This document shows positions 55,132 through 64,000 of a stretch of DNA of 64,000 nucleotides, in pieces (position 1 is the stretch's first letter; each line of letters starts with the position of its first letter). The notes under the pieces were generated by a model. That model was not told the DNA's origin and did not search any database. It was given only the letters and a program-made list of their open reading frames with translations. The position numbers and the translations under genes were made by a program. Source of the stretch: Scytalidium lignicola (Eukaryota > Ascomycota > Leotiomycetes). The stretch is taken from assembly GCA_002812745.2 (NCBI GenBank), contig NCSJ02000036.1, positions 62,001 through 126,000 of the forward strand, written 5' to 3'.

Positions 55132-55832
55132 ATATCAATTAATCGCGGAAGCCCAAAACTTCAGGGGCTATGACTACCCCTTAATGACCAGTATCAAACT
55201 CATAGACGCCTCCGAGAAAGGGACTGCGGATTTCGAACTGCTTATAGACGAGCAGTATGCGAACATTAATGGTGTCATGCATGGAGGTGCAGCCGGTGTG
55301 ATTTTTGATATGTCAACTACATCCGCGCTAGGACCACTTGCTAGGAAAGGATTTTGGGAGTAAGTCCTCTTCTCTCGCAAAGGGTGCTCGAGATGCTATG
55401 AACATCTGCGGTTTCGTGCGCTAATATGTAAAAAGCTTCCTTGGTGGAGTCACCCGGACTTTAAATATAAGCTATCTGAAAGCGGTCCCTATAGGTTTGT
55501 TGCGTCTCTTCGATATAATCCTTGTCTGCGCGTCTCTCTTTCCTTGTATCTGCTTTTGCAAAAATTTCGACTTGCTATGATCGGACTAAATCTGACACTC
55601 AATTAAAGGAACAACAGTCCGTCTTCACAGCGAAGTAACCCAAGCTGGCAGAACTATGGCAATGATTCGAGGCACCATGACAAGCGTTGATGGGAAAACA
55701 ATCTATTGCACTGCCGAGCATCATAAAGTAGCTGTACCTACACAGCCGAAACATTTGGAATATGAAGTTCCTGGGGATGGTCTATGGGAGAAGGAAAAGG
55801 GAGAGGCGAAGACCGGAAGATCGAAGTTATGA
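55132..55832 (+). CDS. Hotdog-fold acyl-CoA thioesterase (ACOT13/PaaI-like), 5' exon missing
   Basis: Small 4HBT-family thioesterase hydrolysing acyl-CoA. Three exons are secure: 55132-55359, 55436-55494 and 55609-55832, in phase, about 170 residues. The hotdog helix motif NGVMHGGAAGVIFDMSTTSAL carries the HGG residues used by this family, followed by FLGGVTRTLNISYLKAVPIG and the strand TTVRLHSEVTQAGRTMAMI. The N-terminal helix begins YQLIAEAQNFRGYD directly after an acceptor (AACACAG), so a short upstream exon with the ATG must exist. I could not place it; an N at 54781 lies in one candidate (ATG near 54750). The chain length and substrate are unknown. Confidence 0.85.
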
Positions 55833-56380
55833 CCTTTATTGGCTAGAATCTAGGAGTTGGTGTATCCGGTATAAAATCATGTGCTTTCGACATAGTTAAG
55901 TTGCGGGAGATTAGAGATGTGTGTGTACATATATATATTTTGATAGCCACGGTATTTGGTATGTCCATTCAGGAGTCAGTTATCACTTCAAAGGACGTGA
56001 ACGAATGATGAAATAGTCACTAGCTGCCGGGCATCGAGTTTTACGTTATAAGGAACTAGTTAAGGTTTCGTTTCACACGCATATCTTATCTTAGGCGTAA
56101 ATAGATACATGAATCGAGGGTCCTTGTGTAGATATAAGTCATCTTAATATGTCATACTCCGTATATCCTTAACAGATACATGAACCTTCTTAGCTAGCAA
56201 GATTTCCGCCCGCTGAAAGTTTGGAACAAAAATACCCCCCAGAAGATATTAACAACCATATGATATGCCTTTAAAAGAGAAACGAACATGAAACCCCGAG
56301 TAATTCATTATGCGTCAATATATCTAAATCCAGTCCATCTAAACGCCACCGCGAGAAAATACGATATATCATTGAATGAA
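55833..56380. other. Convergent intergenic region
   Basis: 0.55 kb between two 3' ends, AT-rich, no gene. Confidence 0.6.
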
Positions 56381-57415
56381 TCAAGCACTCCCATCCGCGC
56401 TCCTACTCGGACTTTGGCTTCCACTACCTTGTTCTCTAAGCCTCTTAATTCTCTCTTCAGCAGCTTTCGCAAGAACCTCTCTCCTGGTTAAGCCTTGCCC
56501 TGGAAGTGCAGCACTTCCACCACCAACCACAAACTCCCCACCACTCCAGCCGCCATGATCATCAACCTCCTCTTCGTTACCAGAAGCACCCTCGTAGAAT
56601 TCCTCGTTACCAAGACTATGTCCCCCACTTCGCCAATCTGCAGCCTCGACCTCCTTCTCTATCTGATGACACAGATCCCAGAAATTCCGATCATGAGGTC
56701 CCCATACATTGTGCGCAAGCTCATGGCATAAAGTTCTCCGAATGGTCTTATAATCCCTGTAGCCATCATATGCATCCGTTCGCAAGCGCAACTCAATCAC
56801 CTCCCCCCTGTTTCGATTGAGTCCAAGAGTCCGAGTCGTGCCTTCATGATTGGATTCTGTGTATGAGATGGGATCCATTTCTGTCAATAAAGGCACGCTG
56901 AATTTATGTTTTCGCATTGCTGCTTTGATGCCTGCATCGTCTTTTAATCGCTGAAGGAACTTCAACGAGCGATCGGGGTTTGGGAGGTTTGGTAAGGGTC
57001 GCAGAGTTGTGAATGTGTATAGACTTTCTTCTTGATCCTTCTTCCAGTCGCGCGATTTGTAGGCTTTAACGGTCTGCTTGGGACGGGATGTTAATCTGGA
57101 AGTGCTCTTGGCCACATTTGCTGATGTTTGTGCTATCGACGAAGCCTCTGCAGCTGTGCTTCCCATAAGTGTGATTTTCTTATCAGAGAGAGTGGCAATG
57201 GATAAGTTGGGATCTTTGAATGGCGGCTTAAGGAGACCTAGTTTCGAGACCATGAACTTTTGGTTTTCAGGAGGTATGGAGAGTTCTGAATCTATCGCAT
57301 CTGAAAGATCGGATATGGTAGAGCTAGATGGTAATGTGAAGGTATGGGGAGCGCCATGGTGAGTAACAGTCACGGAGACTGATTCTGAACTGTTAGCAGA
57401 CACGGTATGTTCCAT
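56381..57415 (-). CDS. Ubiquitin-like plus WLM metalloprotease protein
   Basis: Single exon, 344 residues from ATG 57415. Residues about 10-85 are a ubiquitin-like domain (VTVTHHGAPHTFTLPSSSTI, QKFMVSKLGLLKPP). A WLM (Wss1p-like) domain follows, with the zinc site HELAHNVWGPHD (HExxH plus downstream His). WLM proteases include Wss1/SPRTN, which clear DNA-protein crosslinks; the UBL-WLM architecture matches the S. pombe UBL/metalloprotease fusion rather than Wss1 itself. The C-terminus is Gly-rich then Arg/Ser-rich. No SHP box or SIM was sought systematically. Active-site residues are intact. Confidence 0.93.
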   Translation of the reverse strand: MEHTVSANSSESVSVTVTHHGAPHTFTLPSSSTISDLSDAIDSELSIPPENQKFMVSKLGLLKPPFKDPNLSIATLSDKKITLMGSTAAEASSIAQTSANVAKSTSRLTSRPKQTVKAYKSRDWKKDQEESLYTFTTLRPLPNLPNPDRSLKFLQRLKDDAGIKAAMRKHKFSVPLLTEMDPISYTESNHEGTTRTLGLNRNRGEVIELRLRTDAYDGYRDYKTIRRTLCHELAHNVWGPHDRNFWDLCHQIEKEVEAADWRSGGHSLGNEEFYEGASGNEEEVDDHGGWSGGEFVVGGGSAALPGQGLTRREVLAKAAEERIKRLREQGSGSQSPSRSADGSA

Positions 57416-57825
57416 AGGTGTGACAAACTTCACGATCTATAATATTTACAAATTTTTTTTTTCAAACGATGGGAATATTTATTATGTTAAGATACATGAG
57501 AGGAGGTTGGACTAAAGTTAAAGAACGCTGAAGAAAGTTCCAGGCAAGAGGCGTGCTTCGTAATCGCAGAGCCACAATTGCCGTCACTCACGGCGTTTAA
57601 ACTTAGCGCATGTTCGCTTCTTCCCGTTGCCAAGCGCGGCTCCTAAATCGCGTATCCATTGCGTGTCCTCATTCATGGAATTGTTGGAAAAGAAGCAGTT
57701 CAAGAGCTCTCTTGCACGCCATCGAATTGGACAGTCGCAGAAGCTACTATAGGTCCGGTGGCAGGTTGTATCACTCAATATTTAAAGGAATTCGATAGAA
57801 ATCGCCAACAGCGCGCTCTATATCC
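57416..57825. other. Divergent intergenic region WLM / erd2
   Basis: 0.41 kb promoter region for both genes. A long T run near 57455 precedes the WLM start. No gene. Confidence 0.5.
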
Positions 57826-58584
57826 ATGATGAATCTTTTCCGGGTCTTGGGTAAGTTTGCTGGAGCTCTTCACCTCAGCATTGAATAGATGGCTAACAAG
57901 TAAAATAGGAGATCTCTCCCATTTGATATCGATTCTCATTCTGTTACATAAGATGCACCAGACAAATGTACGATCTTTAAACGAAACCTAATCATTCATC
58001 TAATGGATCTAACCCCTTATTAGAGTTGTTCCGGTATATCGTTCAAGTCGCAAGCCTTATATCTCATGGTCTATGTCACGCGTTACCTCGATCTCTTCTG
58101 GACCTTTACCGACAGCTCCTATAACACCATTTTCAAGATTCTGTTCCTTGCTTCTTCTGGCTACACTATCTACGTGATGACTACTGAGTACAAGCCGACC
58201 CATGATCCCAACCTCGATACTTTCCGCGTTCAATACCTTCTCGGAGGCTCTCTATTCCTCGCGGTGATATGGCCATATGAATATACTCCAGCTGAAATCC
58301 TTTGGGCGTTCAGTATTTGGCTTGAATCTGTCGCCATCCTACCCCAACTATTCTTGTTGCAACGAACCGGCGAAGCCGAGACCATCACCACTCATTATTT
58401 GTTCGCATTAGGACTTTATCGTGCCTTGTATATTCCAAATTGGATCTGGAGATATTATGCCGAGGGACATTGGGACGGTATTGCGGTGCTAGCCGGCCTT
58501 GTACAGACTGTTCTCTACTCAGATTTCTTCTGGATTTATTACACCAAGGTACTCAAGGGCAAGAAGTTCGCTTTGCCAGTATAA
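57826..58584 (+). CDS. erd2: ER lumen protein-retaining receptor Erd2
   Basis: Seven-helix Golgi receptor that retrieves HDEL/KDEL proteins to the ER by COPI. Exons are 57826-57850, 57909-57967 and 58024-58584, in phase, 214 residues. Conserved family text is present throughout: NLFRVLGDLSHLISI, HKMHQTNSCSGISFKSQ, YVTRYLDLFWTFTDS, TYxVQYLLG-type helix 4, the charged GEAETITTHYLF loop, and RALYIPNWIWRYY. The C-terminus ends with a basic KGKKFALPV tail. Two adjacent ATGs (57826 and 57829) could start; MNLFR is the more conserved form. Confidence 0.97.
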
Positions 58585-58998
58585 ATGGTGGTGATCTACC
58601 AGTGGGTTTGGGGTAATCCGGCCGGAGGAAATTAGGATCACGAATAACAGGGATGGGGTCTTTGGGGTTGTCTGGATGCTGGACGAGATTGATGAGCATG
58701 GATGGCGTTGGGATGGGTCAAGACTTTGATTTGGCTCCACGAGCACAGACACAGTCTGTCTATCAAAGTTAACTTCCTTCTGTACTTTATGTAATATTGT
58801 GTGTGTGCTACTGTTACTTCAAAGTGGCAATTTAGGGGACTTATGGTACCTTGTTATTAGAGTCTAGAAATAATGAAAGAAAATCCACGTCATGGATATC
58901 AACTAGCTAGTTTTAACTGCTTTTATTCTTTGACTCTACTTCTGCCCATATATACAACCAACACCTAATGCAAGGAAACTTAGACACATATTACAAGA
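58585..58998. other. Convergent intergenic region erd2 / nuo78
   Basis: 0.41 kb of two 3' UTRs, no gene. Confidence 0.6.
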
Positions 58999-61500
58999 TC
59001 AAGGTCCATAGGCAACCCGGCCATGGGGGAATTCCCTGCTGTACCCTGGGGCTAAGAAATTGGTCTGTGGATTACCGCTCTCCTTTGCTGCTGAACATCT
59101 AGCCATCGTTGGCGAACTAATGAGACAGTTAGTAATTTCGCTCAAACGAAAACCTTGAAATTTCCCGCTTACCTTCTTGAAATGGCATCTGTGAAATAGA
59201 AGTTCTCAATAACTTTCTTCAGTGGCTCGCCACTGGCCTTGCTTCCCTTATTTTGGTCTACTAATTGCACTTTACCTAATTGTGCTAGAGCAACTGGCTC
59301 AGCGAGATCGTAACTTGCTAGTGAAGGGCTTATCTCGATCATACGGTTTCGAAGTTGTGCAACATCGTCATATTCTAGTGGTGTACCAAGGAACTCGCTC
59401 ACTGCGCGGATAATCTTCCAGTCTGTTCGAGCAGCGCCAGGTAAGGAGACGGCAGCACGGGCCATCTGAGTACGACCCTCAGTGTTCACATAGGTACCAG
59501 ACTTCTCAGTGTAGGCGCTACCTGGGAGAACGACATCTGCGAGTTGTGCACCCTTGTCACCATGGTGGCCCTGGTATACTACAAAAGCATCCTTGGGGAT
59601 ATCCTCTGCTGAGATCTCATCGGCGCCTAGAAGCCAGACGAACTTGGGCTTTGTTTCGGCAACAGCGAGGGACGGAGGAACGAAACCGATCTCATAAGCA
59701 CCAGCTCGAGAAGCTGCACGTTGGAGGACGTTGTAGCCATTCCACTCCTCAGTGATGAAGTTAGCGCTGTTCTTGTCGACGAACGATCCGACCATTTCAT
59801 AAATAGCCTTTGCATCCGCATGCTCGGTAACACCCGATCCTACAATGATCATTGGCCGCTTCGCAGTTTGGAGTTTCTTGCCGAATGGACCAGCCAGAGC
59901 TTTCTTCAACGCTGCAGCATCGGTACCGAGATGCTCAAACTCAAATGTAGATTCCCATGGCTCGCCAACAAGGCCAATCTCGAGGTCAGAACGTAACCAT
60001 TGCTTTCGGATTCGGGCATTAAGACCAGCAGCCTCCCATCGGGTATTGCTACCAACAATAAGAATGGCATCGGCCTCCTCAACACCCCAGATCTTTGAGT
60101 TGAATAAGTAATTCGAGCGAACATCAATTCCATGCGGAACTGGGTTGCTTCCTCCAGGTTGGTCGAGAGCCAAATTATCAGAGCCAAGTCTGTTGGCAAG
60201 GTCCTTCATAGCTACCATTGTCTCTACATCGACCAGTTGACCAGCAATGGCCTTGAATTCGTTGCCCTTTGGTGCAATTTCTTGGTAAGCAGCAGAAATT
60301 TCAGTGAGAGCCTGTTCCCAAGAGGCCGGATAGAATTTGTCTCCCTTCCGGATCAAAGGAACAGTAAGTCTCTGTGTCTTCAAGCCGTCACAAGCGAACC
60401 GGGTCTTATCGTTGATCCATTCCTCGTTGACGTCGTCGTTAAGCCGAGGGACAATACGCATCACCTCAATGCCACGAGAGTCCACACGGATATTTGATCC
60501 GAGACCATCTAGGACGTCAATGGATTCCGTATGCTTCAACTCCCACGGCCTTGCTCGGAATGCATATGGTTTGGAGGTGAGGGCTCCAACAGGGCAGAGG
60601 TCGATAACGTTGGCAGACATTTCGGAATCCAAGTTCTTCTCCAAATAGGTACCAATTTGCATATCGTTTCCTCGTCCAGTGGATCCAAGCTCGGGAGCGC
60701 CAGCAACGTCGTTGGCAAACCGAATGCACCTCGTACAGTGGATACACCGATTCATTGATGTTTTGATCAAGGGACCAATGTTCTTGTCCTCGACTGCACG
60801 CTTCCCACCAACTTCATGGAACCGTCCTCTATCAGCTCCATATCTCATAGATTGATCTTGTAAATCACACTCTCCTCCCTGGTCGCAGATGGGACAGTCG
60901 AGAGGGTGGTTCGCCAAGAGGAATTCCATCACTCCTTCTCTGGCCTTATGTGTAAGTGGTGAGTTTGTCTTTACAACCATGCCGGGTTGAACTGGCCAAG
61001 CACATGATGCCACTGGTTTTGGAGCTCTCTCTACTTCTACTAAACACATTCGACAATTTCCGGCAATCATAAGTTTTCTGGCATTTGTCAGTTCGGAGTC
61101 CGACGAAATATTCATGATCTGCTTACTCATGGTAGCAATATCTAGCAACCCGTTAGCTTTACAATACATCACATGTCATTATGTTAACATACCTAGGAAT
61201 TGTAACTCCGGCTTTCTCGCATGCTTGGATGAGAGCAGAGCCAGCTAGGGCCATCGTTAATTATATTTCCACCAGTGTGAGGATCACATCCACCAACCTT
61301 CTATTGACACTTTCTTTCCATCTGCAAACAGCAATTAGCTTTCTATTAATGCATACAATGATTCACAATTAATGATCCTTACCAATGGTAAGCTCAACCT
61401 CCGCTTGTCGTCTGTTCGATGTCGCGAAAGTTCGGGAGGCAGCATGGGAGCTCTGCCTGCCCGTCCGTAAGGCCGAACGTGCCAGTGACTGCCGCAGCAT
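58999..61500 (-). CDS. nuo-78: NADH:ubiquinone oxidoreductase 78 kDa subunit (complex I, NDUFS1)
   Basis: Largest subunit of the complex I N-module, holding Fe-S clusters N1b, N4 and N5 for electron transfer in the matrix arm. Six exons, all phase-consistent: 61383-61500, 61298-61321 (24 nt), 61193-61244, 61127-61141 (15 nt), 59173-61077 and 58999-59116, giving 743 residues. The first exon is an Arg/Ser-rich presequence. The 2Fe-2S ligands are split by introns (IPRYCYHEKLMIAGNCRMC). The 4Fe-4S motifs HPLDCPICDQGGECDLQDQ and NRCIHCTRCIRF are intact, as is the molybdopterin-fold remnant beyond. The last exon gives SPTMARCSAAK and ends VAYGP. Two very short exons make automatic prediction error-prone here. 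Confidence 0.96.
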
Positions 61501-62519
61501 CTTGTCCTCTCGTCAGAATAAAAGAAAGGAAAGAAAGCGACACTATACAATGGCTGTAGCGGTGAATTGGACACAACCTTGAGTGCTCGATGGTGATGTC
61601 CGTGAAGCTTGAGGTTGCTCGGCACCACTCGGACTAGCGTGGTCAACTTTACTAAGCCCAATTAGCTGATTGGCTGATTGCCCGAATTGTATAAATTATC
61701 AGACTCGCGAACTTTTCAGTTCTCTTTCCTCCCCAAATTGTACTGTGCACGTTATTGTGGGTATACTTGGGGCGCCGGGACTGCTTCTAGTAGTTCTGAT
61801 GCCATTGTCGAGTCTTCCTCTATCTTGTGCTCTAGAGCACCGATCTGGGCGCTGGAATGGATGCAAACGAGAACTACGGTTCTAGGAGTGCGCAACTTAC
61901 CGCCGGCTGCTACATTCTTACTTATGTCTTTTCTATTATTTAAGACGGTAAGGAGATAAAGTCTACGACAGACTTCATTGCCTGCTATTAAAAACTGCCG
62001 CATTTGATAGATCCCGTCTATGCAGACATTGTGTATCAAGTCTTAAATTTATATCCAATTCTACATCATTTCTATCGAGCAAAACGTATTAAGAAGTCAT
62101 CATCTGCATGTGGTTCATTTTTGTGATCTATCTCTATACCTATTTCAGAATAACAGTAGAAAAGTGCCTCGAATTCCTGGGTGTTCCGTCTATCGCGGAT
62201 TATGAGGAGGCAAGTTATGTCCTTTTGCCCATTGCTCCCTGTCCTGTATAAATTTTCAAATATTTAAGTCCCACAAGGCCAAGTTCAACAAAAGTGCTAG
62301 ACATGAGTGGAGCAGATAAATTATTATCATTGAGCTATCCCTTAGATATGAAGTTTATAAGTTGCATAACATCGTCTTTAGTGAAATTGTGATTCAACCC
62401 GAAATAATAGCAAATAACTCCTATCTAATTACAATGATGGGAGAGTCAACAGCGACAACAGAACAATAGACTCCTCACCCCACCATTTCAGATCTTACGA
62501 GCTTCACAGATAGTCTCAC
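61501..62519. other. Intergenic region nuo78 promoter / amylase 3' flank
   Basis: 1.0 kb with no supportable gene. Short frames of 60-95 codons overlap in both directions. Confidence 0.55.
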
Positions 62520-64000
62520 TCACCCCTGCCAGCTCGAACTAACCGTCACGGCAGTCGCACAACTCGCTGGTACCGTGTACGTATGATTAGGATCCGCCTC
62601 CCACGTAACCGCTCCATTACTAGCAACATTTATAAATTTATACTCAAAGACTGTTCCCGGAGCAAGGTTAACAGTCACATCCCATAGAGGATTGGAGCTA
62701 GTATAGGAAGATGCAGAGAGGGTAATGGCTGAAGAAGGATCCCAGGACCCGAGGGCTGGTATGGAACCAGCGATCTTTATAGTTTGGCCGAAAACAGTGG
62801 TTACCAATTCGTCAAAAGTCACGGAAACGGATGCTGGAGTGGAGCAAGAGGTGGTCGTGCTTGCCCTGCTGCTAGTGGTGGTTGGGCTCCCAGACCCTAA
62901 CAGATGTCTATATGAGTATATATAATAATGATGATATATATTAGTGTATATTAACCTGTGACACCGGAGCAGATTCCACTACCGGTAAGCTGAGCCGTAG
63001 GATAAAAGATCCTAGGAAGGCCACTCGCCATAGCCACATTAAGGTTTCCACTGCCATCGGTCGTGTAAGCAGTACAAGACATCACCTCAACCAAGGCTTG
63101 GTTAGCCGTGAACCCGGTCTCACTAGATGAGAGCGTGAGTGTATAGCTACCACCACCAGCTCCTTGATTGGTAAAGACGCTGATAATTTGAGCATTGGTA
63201 TTGCCTTTCCGCATGACGATTGTTGATCCATCTGAATAAATCGGATAGGCTTTGTAGGTAACGTATGTACTGTCCTTGAAGATTGCTTGGTTTCTGATCT
63301 GATTCAGAGATGCAATCCATGTGTAAAGTGTAGATGAAGTGGAATAGCCTGAGAGCCAAATGGCCTCACGATCATTTGGAACACCGCCTCCGGCGTAGTG
63401 CTGCTCTTGCCCTTGATAGACTAGACAAACATAAGCACATGCTTCTTTAACGGAACTAAGGTAGGATCTTACTAATTGGGATTCCATCTGCTAAAATTGT
63501 GAACGCAATTGCATTCTGTGCGAGTGATAGATCTGAAGTATATGATGGGAATCTAGGATTATCATGATTCTCCAGGAATGAGCCCAAAAGGGTCGTGTCA
63601 GAACATGTTGACTTCATATTATTGATCCCATTGACGAGATTGCTGATACTACCACTAGTAGATTGAAATGCTTGGGTGATCCAATAGTAACTATAAACAG
63701 TTCAGTATCTTGAGCTCTACAAAACCAATAGTAAAGCTCACGCAGGATAGTTCAGGACACCACTCATGGATTGTTGATAAGGACAAACATATGAAGGATC
63801 CCCGTTGAAGACTTCTCCCACGATATACACACCAGCTGAATTGGGTTAGCACTATGAACGTTAAAACATACAAATACATCATACCTGCAGACTCGAAAGG
63901 CGGGAAGAAATCGTTGTTGACCTGTTGAGCGCTGTCTACTCTAAGTCCATCGATGGAATAAGTTGAGACAAGGTTAGTAATCCATGAATTCCAGACACTT
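62520..64000 (-). CDS. Alpha-amylase (GH13) with C-terminal starch-binding CBM20, 5' part outside window
   Basis: Secreted endo-amylase hydrolysing alpha-1,4-glucans. The gene enters from the right edge. Visible exons are 63885-64000 (continuing), 63742-63835, 63473-63690, 62956-63420 and 62520-62896, all in phase. The GH13 catalytic triad is complete: nucleophile Asp in [11 protein letters not shown], acid/base Glu in [10 protein letters not shown], and transition-state Asp in [26 protein letters not shown] follows, then domain C. A Thr/Ser-rich linker leads to CBM20 ([19 protein letters not shown], ending SSWQG), the starch-binding module also found in glucoamylases. Taka-amylase lacks this module, so this is the raw-starch-type architecture. 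Signal peptide and N-terminus lie beyond base 64000. Confidence 0.95.

Noticed and set aside
1..64000. CRISPR array, prophage, bacterial operon or secondary-metabolite cluster
   Set aside because: No regularly spaced repeats, no integrase or capsid-like genes, and no PKS/NRPS/terpene genes. Spliced fungal genes occur throughout.
1..64000. Telomeric repeats or rRNA genes
   Set aside because: No TTAGGG arrays and no rRNA-like conserved segments were seen.

Overview
The window is nuclear DNA of a filamentous ascomycete (Pezizomycotina). Genes carry short introns (about 48-200 nt) with GTRNGT-type donors, CTAAC/CTGAC-like branch sites and YAG acceptors. Gene content is fungal: XRCC4/Lif1, Byr4, Atg37, Scd6, Edc4, a DUF7770-like protein, and a CBM20 alpha-amylase. 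Sequence flavour and gene structures suggest Leotiomycetes (Botrytis/Sclerotinia relatives), but that placement is inference. Ten isolated N characters, nearly all touching homopolymer runs, mark an imperfect draft assembly.

Layout. 1-487: 3' end of an unrecognised gene. 2.2-9 kb: mitochondrial HSP60, cofilin, GET5, and the rRNA methyltransferase NOP2 (GET5 and NOP2 divergent). 9.2-16 kb: mitotic-exit regulator BYR4, NHEJ factor XRCC4, and an unrecognised coiled-coil protein. 17-22 kb: a GFA/CENP-V-fold zinc protein, ATG37, an RNase III, and mitoribosomal mS33/RSM27 (RNase III and RSM27 divergent). 23-31.4 kb: a Pumilio-repeat protein, an aldo-keto reductase, the SelO-family AMPylase FMP40, and a frameshifted GNAT acetyltransferase. 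32.5-35.5 kb: SCD6/Sum2 divergent from a KPWE/Pex14-like protein. 35.5-42 kb is gene-poor and accessory-looking: a BTB protein, a decayed APH-like kinase pseudogene, a DUF7770-like protein, and a DEDD exonuclease. 43.3-48.1 kb: EDC4/Ge-1. 49-56 kb: a small membrane protein, a LicD-family protein, a 3.2 kb gene-free stretch, and a hotdog thioesterase. 56.4-64 kb: a UBL-WLM metalloprotease, ERD2, the complex I 75/78 kDa subunit, and a secreted alpha-amylase running off the right edge.

Functional themes. Most genes are single-copy housekeeping genes with no operon-like logic. Four loci within 28 kb act on mRNA fate or RNA processing (RNase III, PUF protein, SCD6, EDC4). Four products are, or are likely to be, mitochondrial (HSP60, mS33, FMP40, complex I 78 kDa). 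Gene models were joined by hand from splice signals and reading-phase agreement. I found no convincing new biological system. The best leads are very short exons in the complex I gene, a possible dual-targeted reductase, a RIP-like pseudogene, and a one-base frameshift in the acetyltransferase.
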